From: JAJDAH01 sp964487605
GTDB lineage: Bacteria > Myxococcota_A > Polyangia > Polyangiales > Polyangiaceae
Direction: 5' to 3'
Assembly (NCBI GenBank): GCA_964487605.1
Contig: CAZARU010000028.1
Location: forward strand, 6,193-70,192
DNA length: 64,000 nucleotides
Both the position numbers and the translations under genes were made by a program. The notes under the pieces were generated by a model that ran no database searches, had not been told where the DNA came from, and saw nothing but the letters and a program-made list of their open reading frames with translations. Shown piece by piece: positions 1 to 7,833 of the stretch. Positions within the stretch are counted from its first letter, which is position 1; each line of letters opens with the position of its first letter.

Positions 1-771
1 GAACGCTTCGCACATGCCGCCGAGCATCTCGGCAGCGAGGACGACCGTGGCGGCGTCCAGGAGGTCATGAAGCGCGACGCGCAGGTCGCCCGCCTCGCCG
101 AGTCGCGCATCCCCCGCGACCTGCACGCCCTCGAGCACCACGGTCCCTGCCGAGCGCCCGTCGATGCGCCGCTCGCGTTCCACGGTGACGCCAGGTGCCC
201 GCGGGTCGACGAGAAACGCGCCGAGGGATCCTGCCGGCGACGAGGTCTCCGTTCCAGCCATCACGACGAGGAGGTCCGCGCCGGGAGCGCCGAGAACGTG
301 TCGCTTCGTACCGCGCAGCACCCAGCCGCCATCACGCGGGACGGCCCGGGCCCGCATCCTGTCCAGGTCGAAGCGCATCCCCGGCTCGTAGATGGCCATC
401 GCCGCGAGGGAGGTCCCCGCCACGATGCCCGGCACATGCCGCTCTCGCTGGGCGGGTGACCCCCAGCGCGCCACGGCGCCTCCCGCGAGGACCGCCGACG
501 CCATCAACGGCTCGGGAGCGAGCGCGCGCCCGAGACCCTCGGCGACGATCACGAGCGACGCGAGGCCGAGACCCACGCCCCCGTGCGCTTCGTCGAATGC
601 CATGCCGAGCCACCCGAGCTCGGCCATCTCTGCGAAGAGCTCGGCGGAATGTCCCAGGGGGTCGTCCGCGTCGCGCAGGGTCCGAATCCGGGACAGAGGT
701 GAGCGCTTCGCCACGAACGCCGCGACGGAACTCGCGAGCAACTTCTGGTCTTCGTCGAGCGCCAGCTTCAT
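1..771 (-). CDS. acyl-CoA dehydrogenase, 3' end outside the window
   Basis: FAD-dependent alpha,beta-dehydrogenation of an acyl-CoA thioester. The 257 visible residues begin MKLALDEDQKLL and follow the acyl-CoA dehydrogenase pattern: an N-terminal helical domain with LGWLGMAFDEAHGG near residue 50, then the middle beta domain with GTKRHVLGAPGADLL near residue 150. The C-terminal helical domain with the catalytic base is off the window. The ATG lies two bases after the stop of the upstream acyl-CoA dehydrogenase on the same strand, so the two are co-transcribed. Tandem unequal acyl-CoA dehydrogenases often form heteromers (known for steroid-degrading actinobacterial enzymes). That is only an inference here, and the substrate cannot be told. 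Confidence 0.85.
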   Translation of the reverse strand, partial: MKLALDEDQKLLASSVAAFVAKRSPLSRIRTLRDADDPLGHSAELFAEMAELGWLGMAFDEAHGGVGLGLASLVIVAEGLGRALAPEPLMASAVLAGGAVARWGSPAQRERHVPGIVAGTSLAAMAIYEPGMRFDLDRMRARAVPRDGGWVLRGTKRHVLGAPGADLLVVMAGTETSSPAGSLGAFLVDPRAPGVTVERERRIDGRSAGTVVLEGVQVAGDARLGEAGDLRVALHDLLDAATVVLAAEMLGGMCEAF

Positions 772-773
772 GG

Positions 774-1970
774 TCAATCCGGCAACCCGAGGACGCGCTT
801 CGCGATGATGTTGAGCTGAATCTCGCTGGTGCCGCCTTCGATGGTGTTGCCCCGCGACCGCAGCCACTCGCGCGTCTCGGCGCGGGCGTCCGCGGTGAAT
901 GCCTCGCCTTCCCAACCGATGGACTCCGGTCCTCGCAGCGACATCAGAAGCTCGTAGCGTCGCTGGTTGAGCTCAGTCCCGTAGACCTTGAAGATCGACG
1001 ACTCCGCTCCGGGCTGCTGACCCGCCCGGGCAGCATCCGCGACACGCTTCACCGTCAGGTCGAACGCCTTCTGATCCATCAGGAGCTGCGCGACGCGATC
1101 CCGAGCGACGGGATCGGCCAGCACACCGCCTTCGTGCCCCATGGATTCGCGCGCGACTTCGATCACCCGGTCGGTCGTCTTCGAGGCACGCCCCGCACCG
1201 AACAGACTGCCGATCATGTTGCGTTCGTGGCCGAGCAGCGCCTTTGCGACCGTCCAACCGTCGTTCTGCTCGCCCACGACGTTCGACACGGGTACGCGCA
1301 CGCCGTTGAAGAACGTCTCGCAAAAGGGCGACGCCCCGCTGATGAGCCGAATGGGCCGGACGCTCACGCCGGGACTGTCGAGATCGAGGAGCAGGAACGT
1401 GATCCCACTCTGCTTCTTGGCGGAGGGATCCGTGCGGACGAGCGCGAACATCCAGTCCGACAGGTTGCCGTAGCTCGTCCACACCTTCTGACCGTCGAGG
1501 ACGAACTCCTCGCCGTCCCGCACGGCACGCGTCGCGAGCGACGCCAGGTCGGATCCGGCGTTGGGCTCGGAGTAGCCCTGCGCCCACCGAATCTCGCCAC
1601 GCGCGATCCTGGGAAGGTGCTCCCGCTTCAGCGGTTCGCTGCCGTACTGGAGCAACGTCGGACCGATCATCGAGAGTCCGAAGCCGTACAGCGGCGGAGG
1701 CAAGCGCAGCCGGGCCACCTCTTCGGCGAGCACCTTCGCGCGTGCCCGGTCCAGACCCGCGCCTCCGTACTCGACCGGCCAGGTCGGGGCCGTGAAGCCG
1801 CGCTCGCTGGCGACGTCGAGCCAGCGCTTGGACTCGGCGATGGGGAACGACGCCCGACGCCCGCCCCAGACGATGGCGTCCGGATCGCCCACGCGGCCGC
1901 GGAGCGCGGCCGGAGCGCTGAGCTCGAGCCACGCGCGGACTTCGTCGCGAAAGGCGTCGGGGTCCGTCAT
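774..1970 (-). CDS. acyl-CoA dehydrogenase
   Basis: A complete acyl-CoA dehydrogenase of 398 residues, the usual family length, from the ATG at 1970 (protein start MTDPDAFRDEV). Visible family features are a middle domain with WAQGYSEPNAGSDLAS near residue 130, GQKVWTSYGNLSDW near 160, GHERNMIGS near 250, and the C-terminal RGNTIEGGTSEIQ signature just before the end. It oxidises an acyl-CoA with FAD and passes electrons to ETF. The partner acyl-CoA dehydrogenase starts two bases downstream. A further in-frame ATG at 1991 would add seven residues, but a -10 hexamer (1979-1984) lies between the two and favours 1970. Substrate chain length or type is not deducible. Confidence 0.9.
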   Translation of the reverse strand: MTDPDAFRDEVRAWLELSAPAALRGRVGDPDAIVWGGRRASFPIAESKRWLDVASERGFTAPTWPVEYGGAGLDRARAKVLAEEVARLRLPPPLYGFGLSMIGPTLLQYGSEPLKREHLPRIARGEIRWAQGYSEPNAGSDLASLATRAVRDGEEFVLDGQKVWTSYGNLSDWMFALVRTDPSAKKQSGITFLLLDLDSPGVSVRPIRLISGASPFCETFFNGVRVPVSNVVGEQNDGWTVAKALLGHERNMIGSLFGAGRASKTTDRVIEVARESMGHEGGVLADPVARDRVAQLLMDQKAFDLTVKRVADAARAGQQPGAESSIFKVYGTELNQRRYELLMSLRGPESIGWEGEAFTADARAETREWLRSRGNTIEGGTSEIQLNIIAKRVLGLPD

Positions 1971-1978
1971 CGGGCGAG

Positions 1979-1984
1979 AGCGTA
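1979..1984 (-). promoter_or_regulatory. -10 element TACGCT of the acyl-CoA dehydrogenase pair
   Basis: On the minus strand TACGCT sits 8 bases before the ATG at 1970, in the context GCTACGCT that recurs before mlaF. If this is the -10, transcription would begin at or within a few bases of the start codon. Confidence 0.4.
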
Positions 1985-2024
1985 GCGACATCCGGGGCGC
2001 GGGGCACCGGCGTTTCTTCGATGG

Positions 2025-2030
2025 TAAAGT
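2025..2030 (+). promoter_or_regulatory. -10 element TAAAGT before the 2034 gene
   Basis: TAAAGT is a TAnnnT match in an otherwise GC-rich stretch. It lies 3 bases before the GTG at 2034 and 6 before a second in-frame GTG at 2037, so 2037 may be the real leaderless start. Confidence 0.35.
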
Positions 2031-2033
2031 CGC

Positions 2034-2816
2034 GTGGTGGCGGAGGCTGAACGGATCAAGCGGGTGCTCCTCTCGTTGAGCCACGTCTCCCTGCGCGTGA
2101 GCTGGCTCGCCGAGCAGCTCGTCCGCTGGGCCCCGGAGCGAGCAGCGCTGGCGCTGAACGACCTCGCCGCCCAGAACGAGGCCGCCAACCCCGAGGCCCA
2201 CGAGGCGATGCTGGCGGTCGCCATGCTGCTCGCGGCCACCGAGCCTGGGGACCCGCTGCGGGAAGAGCTGCGTCGCGAAGCGGGCGAGCAGCGCCTGTGG
2301 AGCCTCGCGCGACTACTTCGCCTCGCCCCCGATCCCGCCATCTGCGCCCCACCTTTCACCGAGCTCGCGGTACCGGACTACGGTGCCGGTCGCGAGCTGA
2401 CCCTGGGCGAGCGAAGGAGCCTGGCGCGTCGACCCGACCGGCGTCACTTCGACCGCCTGCTGGCCGACCCCCACCCGATGGTGCTCCGCCAGCTGCTGGT
2501 GAACCCGAAGCTCACCGAGCTGGACGTCGTGCGGATCTGCGCGACGCGCCCGGCCCGGCGGGAGGCCCTGTCCGAGATCGTGAAGATGCACCGCTGGATG
2601 CGCCAGCCGAGGGTGCGCATGGCGATCCTGCTCAACCCCGGCGCTCCCGCGGAGAAATCCGTCCCTTTCGTCGTGCTCTGCACGCGGCGCGAGCTGCGCG
2701 AAGTCATCGCCAGCGCGGACGTCTCGGTGGTCCTCCGCGCCACGGCGCACGAGCTGTACGAGCGAAGGCCCCCCGCGGAACTCTCCGATCCAGCCGGCCG
2801 CGCGACGGTGCACTGA
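2034..2816 (+). CDS. hypothetical protein with HEAT/leucine-rich-like helical repeats
   Basis: A 260-residue protein without signal peptide or membrane segment, so probably cytoplasmic. It is almost wholly helical in character. The C-terminal half (from about residue 120) has repeating units of the type LLADPHPMVLRQLLVNP followed by VRICATRP and MAILLNPGAP, which look like degenerate HEAT or bacterial leucine-rich-variant repeats usually used for protein binding. No catalytic motif is visible and I do not recognise the family. It is divergent from the acyl-CoA dehydrogenase pair with about 60 bases between the starts. A second GTG start at 2037 is equally possible and better spaced from the -10 element. 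Confidence 0.7.
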   Translation: MVAEAERIKRVLLSLSHVSLRVSWLAEQLVRWAPERAALALNDLAAQNEAANPEAHEAMLAVAMLLAATEPGDPLREELRREAGEQRLWSLARLLRLAPDPAICAPPFTELAVPDYGAGRELTLGERRSLARRPDRRHFDRLLADPHPMVLRQLLVNPKLTELDVVRICATRPARREALSEIVKMHRWMRQPRVRMAILLNPGAPAEKSVPFVVLCTRRELREVIASADVSVVLRATAHELYERRPPAELSDPAGRATVH

Positions 2817-2961
2817 GTTTCGATGTCGTCGACGCGCCGCGCTCGACATCCTTCGAACCCACCCGGGCTGCCGCAGATCTCCCGACACGGACCGCGCTCG
2901 CCCCACGCTCGCGCTGCACACCCGCACCCGCTCGACAGACCTTGGAGGGACGCGTTCATGC

Positions 2962-2967
2962 TAGCCT
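2962..2967 (+). promoter_or_regulatory. -10 element TAGCCT before the small-protein/nucleotidyltransferase pair
   Basis: TAGCCT (context GCTAGCCT) lies 7 bases before the GTG at 2975. It fits the short-spacing pattern seen before hrcA and valS and supports 2975 as the start of the small protein. Confidence 0.4.
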
Positions 2968-2974
2968 GTCGGCC

Positions 2975-3214
2975 GTGGACGATCGCGAGGAGCGCGCCGA
3001 AGCGCGCCGACGTAACTGGGTGTCGGGCGTCGCGCGGAGCCACGCGGAGATGGAAGAGGCTTCGGACGCCTTCTATCGAGCGATGACGCCGGAGGAGCGC
3101 CTCGGATGCGTCTTCGTGATGTGGGACGAGCAGATGCGCCTCCGGGATCCAGACCATGAAGCTACCTCTCGACTTCAAAGAGCTGTTGGAGGAGTTCGCC
3201 CGAGAGGGCGTTGA
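2975..3214 (+). CDS. small hypothetical protein paired with a nucleotidyltransferase
   Basis: A 79-residue charged protein (GTG start, MDDREERAEARRR) with a central helix around YRAMTPEERLGCVFVMWDEQ and a C-terminal SRLQRAVGG element. Small proteins with a TxEERL...SRLQR layout are, from memory, often found directly before a minimal nucleotidyltransferase. Here it overlaps that gene out of frame by 59 bases (3156-3214), so the two are surely co-translated. There is no signal peptide or known domain. The likely role is as partner or antitoxin of the nucleotidyltransferase, an inference from context alone. The TAGCCT -10 seven bases upstream supports the start. Confidence 0.6.
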   Translation: MDDREERAEARRRNWVSGVARSHAEMEEASDAFYRAMTPEERLGCVFVMWDEQMRLRDPDHEATSRLQRAVGGVRPRGR

Positions 3215-3620
3215 GTTCGTCCTCATCGGCGGGTACGCTTTCGCGTTTCACGCGGAGCCCCGCGCGACGAAAGATCTCGACGTCCTCATCGACGGCAGTG
3301 ACGAGAACCGGGCACGGGCTGCTCGCGCGCTGGCTCGCTACGGGGCGCCGAGTGCCGTCGTCGACGCCGTCACTCACCTCGCGGAGACCGAGGTCGCGTA
3401 CCTCGGAGCGCCGCCCCTGCGGATCGACATCCTCCGCACTGTGGCTGGCATCGACGCCACGGACGCCATCCGGCGAGCCGTTGCCACGAAGTGGGACGGC
3501 GTTCCCGTCCGCGTGATCGCTCTCGACGATCTCATCACGAACAAGCGGGCCGCAGGCCGGGCGCGGGACATCGCGGACGTAGAAGTGCTCGAGCGGGTGC
3601 GCCGGACCCCGCGCGGCTGA
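3156..3620 (+). CDS. nucleotidyltransferase-fold protein (DUF6036/AbiEii-like)
   Basis: A 154-residue protein with the nucleotidyltransferase core: the GG motif in VLIGGYAFAFHA (residues 22-33) followed by the acidic pair in KDLDVLID (about 39-46). A third acidic residue is probably in LRIDIL near residue 90. The family moves a nucleotide to a target and includes AbiEii-type toxins. The DUF6036 group is a short stand-alone version. The 59-base overlap with the small gene upstream recalls a toxin-antitoxin pair. There is no sign of recent transfer: GC content and codon use match the neighbours. Toxicity is unproven, and a housekeeping nucleotidyl transfer is equally possible. Confidence 0.8.
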   Translation: MKLPLDFKELLEEFAREGVEFVLIGGYAFAFHAEPRATKDLDVLIDGSDENRARAARALARYGAPSAVVDAVTHLAETEVAYLGAPPLRIDILRTVAGIDATDAIRRAVATKWDGVPVRVIALDDLITNKRAAGRARDIADVEVLERVRRTPRG

Positions 3621-3641
3621 CCGCGCCGGCCAACGCGCCGA

Positions 3642-3664
3642 TGGCCGGGAGACATCCCCGGCCA
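3642..3664. terminator. hairpin between convergent genes
   Basis: Perfect 8-bp inverted repeat TGGCCGGG / CCCGGCCA with a 7-base loop, 22 bases after the nucleotidyltransferase stop and about 60 bases after the zinc-ribbon gene read from the other side. There is no T-tract. Probably a bidirectional terminator. Confidence 0.5.
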
Positions 3665-3725
3665 ACTCTCGCCAGCGGACCTCACGGCGCGGCAGAGCCC
3701 GGACCCGACCGCTCGCACAGAGGCC

Positions 3726-3989
3726 TCACCCCTCTTCGTCGTCCTCGGCTTGCCACGCGGACAGGGCGCCCATGGTGATCGCGCGCGCGCAGGCCTCGCA
3801 GAGCGGCGGTTCCTCGTAGCGAACCTCTTCCCCGCGCGTCCACACGAACAGCCCCGCTCCCGCGGGCCGCCCGGTGGTCACGGCACCACACGAATCGCAC
3901 TCGAAGGTCTGCTGAGAAACCGCATCGACGTCACCGGCGGGCGCGTCACCGGGATCGACTCGGGCAGGTTGGGGGCGAGGTGCTGGCAC
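3726..3989 (-). CDS. small zinc-ribbon protein
   Basis: An 87-residue protein with a four-cysteine zinc-ribbon layout: CDSC at about residues 31-34 and CEAC at about 64-67, with an acidic C-terminal tail (AEDDEEG). The first 28 residues are Pro/Ala-rich and not conserved in look. The start is the GTG at 3989; no other usable start codon lies before the first CxxC. A perfect TATAAT on the same strand ends 11 bases upstream, so its transcript would have almost no leader. It lies 60 bases downstream of the Fe-S oxidoreductase gene but may have its own promoter. Function unknown: metal-binding small protein, possibly a nucleic-acid or protein binder. Confidence 0.7.
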   Translation of the reverse strand: MPAPRPQPARVDPGDAPAGDVDAVSQQTFECDSCGAVTTGRPAGAGLFVWTRGEEVRYEEPPLCEACARAITMGALSAWQAEDDEEG

Positions 3990-4000
3990 GCGGGGGAGGC

Positions 4001-4006
4001 ATTATA
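4001..4006 (-). promoter_or_regulatory. consensus -10 hexamer TATAAT before the zinc-ribbon gene
   Basis: The minus strand reads TATAAT exactly, a striking AT island in this genome, with 11 bases to the GTG at 3989. No convincing -35 is seen. A start site 6-8 bases downstream would leave a leader of only a few bases. Confidence 0.5.
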
Positions 4007-4049
4007 GCGCCCAGCGTGCGCAATTCTACCGAAGTCCGTCCGAGCCCCG

Positions 4050-6410
4050 CTACGCCTCGGCGCGGTCGGACGGTGCCTCCGGTTCGGCGTCCTTCTTCGA
4101 CGCCTTGGCCTCGTCGAGGCCGCAGGCGACGGCTAGGAGTTCGACGACGTCCATCTGGCGGATCTCCTCGTCCCGACCTTCGTTCTTGATGCCGTCGGTG
4201 AGCATCGTCATGCAGAACGGGCACGCCGAGGCGATCGTCGTCGCGCCGGTGTCGAGCAGCTGCCTGGTGCGCTTCACGTTCACGCGGTCCTTGTTCTGCT
4301 CCTCCATCCACATCTGCGCGCCGCCTGCACCGCAGCAGAGTCCCTTGTTGCGGCTCCAGTTCTCCACCTCCAGGACCTCCACACCCGGAATGCGCTTCAG
4401 GATCTCCCGAGGCGGCTCGTACACCCCGTTGTACCGCCCTAGGTAGCAGGAGTCGTGGTAGGCCACCTTCGCCTTCACCGACTTCGTGGGCGACAGCTTT
4501 CCCGAGGCGACCAGTCCGAGAAGGAAGTCGGTATGGTGCACGACGTCGTACTTCCCACCGAAGTCCGGGTACTCGTTCTTGAGCGTGTTGAAGCAGTGCG
4601 GACACGTCGTGACGATGGTCTTGACGCCCCCCTGTTCCTGGTAGCCGTTCAGCGTACCCACGTTCGTTTCTGCGAGCATGATGGCGAGGTACTCGTTGCC
4701 CGCGCGCCTCGCCGAGTCCCCGGTGCAGGTCTCTTCCTGCCCCAAAATGGCGAAATCCACTCCGGCGCTCTCCATCAGGCGCGACGTCGCTCGGGCAATC
4801 TTCTTGGCGCGATCGTCGTAGCTCGCGGCGCAGCCCACCCAGTACAGGACCTCGGTCTCGGGCTTCTCGGCGAAGGTGGGGATCCCCAGACCTTCGGCCC
4901 AGTTCGCACGGTCCATCCGCGACAGGTTCCACGGATTGCCGTTCGTCTCCATGCCTTCGAACGGCTTGTTGAGCTCCGCCGGAAACTCTCCGCGGATCTG
5001 GACCAGGTGCCGGCGCATCGCGACGATCTTGTCCACGTACGTGATCATCACCGGGCACTGCTCTTCGCAGGCACGGCACGTGGTGCACGCCCAGAGCACG
5101 TCGGGGTGCACGACGTTCGGGACCAGATCGATGGGCCGATACTTCTCGAGCGCACCGTCCGGCGCCGCAGCCGTGCCGGAAGCCGCCCCTTCGGCGGAGT
5201 CCCCGCCGTCGCTCGCCGGCTCGGCGGGTTCGGCAACGGCCGCGCCGTTTGACGCGGCCCAGGGAAGCTCCACGCCGCCGCGGGGCGCGCCGACGCTGGT
5301 GAGGAACTCCTCGTCCCGTTCGTAGAGGTGGTCACGCAGATCCACCGTCAGGTGCTTGGGGCTCAGCACCTTCCCGGTCGTGTGCGCCGGGCAGTTGTCG
5401 GAGCAGCGCCCGCACTCCGTGCACGTGTAGAAGTCGAGGATGTCCTTCCACGTGAAGTGCTCGATGCGAGCGTAGCCGATGGGCGCGGCGTGCATGTCCT
5501 CCTGCTCGGTCGCCTTCTCCACCATCTCCATCAGCTTCTCGCTGCTCGGTGCGAGCGGGCGCAGCCGCCCAGGCGGCGTCAGATCGCGATGCATGACGTT
5601 CGAGATCGCGGTCAGGATGTGAAAGTGCTTCGAGTACGGGAGGATGTTCAGGAAGACGAGGACGAGGGACGAGTGCACCCAGAAGCCTACGTGCGACACG
5701 ACGACGAGCGACTCGACCCCCAGGCCGGAGACGACCACGGCCGCGGCGGAGCCCGCCGGCTCCGGGAACGCGTGCCACGCGATCGCCGCGTTTTCGGCCA
5801 GTGGGCCTCGGTGGGCGATGACGGTCTGCGCCGACTCGCACCAGCTCCCCGGGCCGACGTTCCCGCACAGCTCCCCGAAGCGGTGGTGCAGCACCGTGGC
5901 CGCCCCGTCGTAGAAGATGTCCGCGAGCATCATCGTACCGATGATCCCGAGAATCACGAGCCCCTCGACGCCCAGCTTCATGCGCTTCTGGACGTTGATG
6001 GTGCGGTAGTACACGAACACCGTTACCCCGAGCAGCACCAGCAGGGCGAACACGTCCTTGAGGAACGTGTAGCCGCTCCCGAGCGCGATCCCGCCGACCG
6101 GATCCGGGCCGAGCACCCAGAAGTTGAACTTCGGATCGAAGCCGCGCCCCCAGAGCATGAGGGACCGCAGGAGCAGCACCACGAACCCCAGGAAGATGAG
6201 CTGATGCGCGAGGCCGGCCCAGAAGTAGTAGCGCATCTTCTTCTGGTAGACGGCGAACGTCCAGACGCCGACGAGCCGCGACCCAAGGTCGCCGAAGCGA
6301 GACTCGTGGGTCGGACCGCCCACTCGAAGGAGGTTCCAGCGCCGGTGCGCGCTCCACGCGAACATGCAGACGAGCGTCACGATGACGGCGGCCATTCCGA
6401 TCGGGTTCAT
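4050..6410 (-). CDS. membrane-bound (Fe-S) oxidoreductase, ETF:menaquinone oxidoreductase-like
   Basis: A 786-residue fusion of a membrane domain and a heterodisulfide-reductase-like domain. The N-terminal 260 residues hold about six membrane helices (near 5-20, 64-88, 115-135, 148-165, 222-256) of a cytochrome b/NarI-like module. Two [4Fe-4S] ferredoxin motifs follow: C330-C333-C336-C340 and C442-C445-C448-C452. Two CCG-type cysteine domains come next: C527, C562, C603xxC606 and C655, CCG at 692-694, C730xxC733. The insert near 385-420 is Ala/Glu-rich. Related proteins (named EMO in other bacteria) take electrons from acyl-CoA dehydrogenases through ETF and reduce menaquinone. The acyl-CoA dehydrogenase pair 2 kb away fits that role, but no ETF gene is in view. 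Confidence 0.85.
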   Translation of the reverse strand: MNPIGMAAVIVTLVCMFAWSAHRRWNLLRVGGPTHESRFGDLGSRLVGVWTFAVYQKKMRYYFWAGLAHQLIFLGFVVLLLRSLMLWGRGFDPKFNFWVLGPDPVGGIALGSGYTFLKDVFALLVLLGVTVFVYYRTINVQKRMKLGVEGLVILGIIGTMMLADIFYDGAATVLHHRFGELCGNVGPGSWCESAQTVIAHRGPLAENAAIAWHAFPEPAGSAAAVVVSGLGVESLVVVSHVGFWVHSSLVLVFLNILPYSKHFHILTAISNVMHRDLTPPGRLRPLAPSSEKLMEMVEKATEQEDMHAAPIGYARIEHFTWKDILDFYTCTECGRCSDNCPAHTTGKVLSPKHLTVDLRDHLYERDEEFLTSVGAPRGGVELPWAASNGAAVAEPAEPASDGGDSAEGAASGTAAAPDGALEKYRPIDLVPNVVHPDVLWACTTCRACEEQCPVMITYVDKIVAMRRHLVQIRGEFPAELNKPFEGMETNGNPWNLSRMDRANWAEGLGIPTFAEKPETEVLYWVGCAASYDDRAKKIARATSRLMESAGVDFAILGQEETCTGDSARRAGNEYLAIMLAETNVGTLNGYQEQGGVKTIVTTCPHCFNTLKNEYPDFGGKYDVVHHTDFLLGLVASGKLSPTKSVKAKVAYHDSCYLGRYNGVYEPPREILKRIPGVEVLEVENWSRNKGLCCGAGGAQMWMEEQNKDRVNVKRTRQLLDTGATTIASACPFCMTMLTDGIKNEGRDEEIRQMDVVELLAVACGLDEAKASKKDAEPEAPSDRAEA

Positions 6411-6548
6411 CTGGTCCTCGCTGGGCGATGCGGGCGCCTCGTCATGGGAGCCCTCGAGGGGGACCGCCAGGCTGCTGACCCGGCCGATTCCTCAGCGACT
6501 TTCTAGGAGGCGGGGGACGGCCGCGTCAACCTGACGACCGCGGCTCCA

Positions 6549-7121
6549 TCAGCGGGACGAGGCGATGGCGATGCCCCATGCGACGGCGACCGCGGCAGCC
6601 GCATACCAGCCCCACAGCGGGATCCCGAGCGGCGCGCGAGGAGGCGTCGTGGTCGCGGGCGGCACCGTCGGCACGATCGCCTGCGGCACGGGCCGCGGCG
6701 CTTCACGAAGCTCGACCAGCGACGCCTCCTTCTCACCATCGAGCCCCGGACGAACCGAGAGCAGGAGAACGCCGCGGGGGCGATCGTCCTCCTCTTTGGG
6801 CATCCCGCCACGCCCAGGCACACGAACCACCAGACCGCGCTTCCCGGACGAAGGCGGGACGTCGGCCGCCTCTCGCGGTGGCAGGGTCACCTGGAGCAGC
6901 TCGAGCGGCTCCTTGCGGCCGCGCAGCGAGACGGCCCCGGACCGATCGCACTTGTCGCAGCCGCCCCCCTCGCAGGACGCACACGTGAGGTTCCGTGGCA
7001 GTTCCACCTCTATGGTGGCGCCGGCCTGCAGCCACGCCTCCGGTACGCGGATCCTGTGCAGGGCGTCGGGCCCGCGCAGAGCGGCGATCTCGCCGGTAAC
7101 CTTGCCGAGTACCTTCGCCAA
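6549..7121 (-). CDS. DnaJ-type zinc-finger/C-terminal-domain-like protein with a C-terminal membrane helix
   Basis: A 190-residue protein (TTG start with GAGG five bases upstream). The first 130 residues resemble the substrate-binding part of DnaJ: ALHRIRVPEAWLQAGATIEV, then a half zinc finger C47xxC50...C55xxC58, and a second beta section with LVVRVPGRGGMP. There is no J domain, so it cannot stimulate DnaK the usual way. A Pro/Thr-rich linker (about 142-165) leads to one membrane helix (about 168-187) at the very end, so it would be tail-anchored with the DnaJ-like part in the cytoplasm. Likely a membrane-tethered substrate-binding or regulatory protein. Partners are unknown; the nearest genes are unrelated. 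Confidence 0.65.
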   Translation of the reverse strand: MAKVLGKVTGEIAALRGPDALHRIRVPEAWLQAGATIEVELPRNLTCASCEGGGCDKCDRSGAVSLRGRKEPLELLQVTLPPREAADVPPSSGKRGLVVRVPGRGGMPKEEDDRPRGVLLLSVRPGLDGEKEASLVELREAPRPVPQAIVPTVPPATTTPPRAPLGIPLWGWYAAAAVAVAWGIAIASSR

Positions 7122-7236
7122 AAATCCCTCGACCGCGCCGGAGCGCGGAACGGACGGATGCTCTCACGAAGGGCCGCGCGTTGGAAGCGGCCGCGCAACT
7201 CGCTTCCTGCGCGGTTTCACGCCGTCCACGCGCGCG

Positions 7237-7833
7237 TCAGAGTTCGACGACGATGACCTGCTCCTCTTCGACGCGCTCGAGCACGACCTCCACCTGGTAC
7301 GTCTTCGGTCCCACCCGGGCGCCCAGGGTCACACGTATGGGCGGATTCTCACCGCCGAGCTTTTCCAGGCGCACGGCGACGCGGTACCGACCCCGGAGCG
7401 GATCGCCGGACTCCAGGTACACGTTCTCGACGTTCTGGCCGTGGCACGCGTTCGCCTTGCCCGGGCAGTCGTTCTCCTTGACGAGGCCGCTGTCGAACGC
7501 CCTGCCGACGTCGATGAGTTCGCCGTTCGGGTCGGTGACGTTGAGGTCCACGTCGGCCCCGGCTCGCTCCCACGCGATGACGAACTGCACCAGGCCGGTG
7601 TTGAGCCCGCATCCCTCGTCGATGATGCCGTTGCAGTTGTCGTCGCGCGCGTCGAAGCACCGCTCGGACCCCGTGGGGGTGCACGCCTGGTGGATGACCG
7701 CACCTGGCGCCGCCTCGAGCGCGATGACCTTCGGGCCGGACGCCGGCACGGAGCCGCCGGCGCTGCACGCCGAGCCGCTGACGGCGAGCGCGAGCGCCGC
7801 GATGCCGCGACGCGTGGACGTGCGCGGCTTCAC
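7237..7833 (-). CDS. DUF2135-like secreted protein with a MopE-type motif, probable lipoprotein
   Basis: A 198-residue exported protein. The N-terminus has arginines, a short hydrophobic run (IAALALAVSG) and a cysteine at about residue 23 in GSAC, a weak lipobox. Residues 59-75 carry CFDARDDNCNGIIDEGC, the Asp/Asn-rich motif common in myxobacterial surface proteins and thought to bind calcium. The rest matches the pattern of DUF2135/YfaP-like domains: AGADVDLNVTDPNGE near 93, then ENVYLESGDPLRGRYRVAV. Its GTG overlaps the stop of the HEAT-repeat gene (GTGA), so the two are translationally coupled and probably work together at the envelope. The exact role is unknown. Confidence 0.7.
   Translation of the reverse strand: MKPRTSTRRGIAALALAVSGSACSAGGSVPASGPKVIALEAAPGAVIHQACTPTGSERCFDARDDNCNGIIDEGCGLNTGLVQFVIAWERAGADVDLNVTDPNGELIDVGRAFDSGLVKENDCPGKANACHGQNVENVYLESGDPLRGRYRVAVRLEKLGGENPPIRVTLGARVGPKTYQVEVVLERVEEEQVIVVEL

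Noticed and set aside
195..1985. A 596-codon open frame on the plus strand
   Set aside because: Antisense of the two acyl-CoA dehydrogenases, with no family motif of its own.
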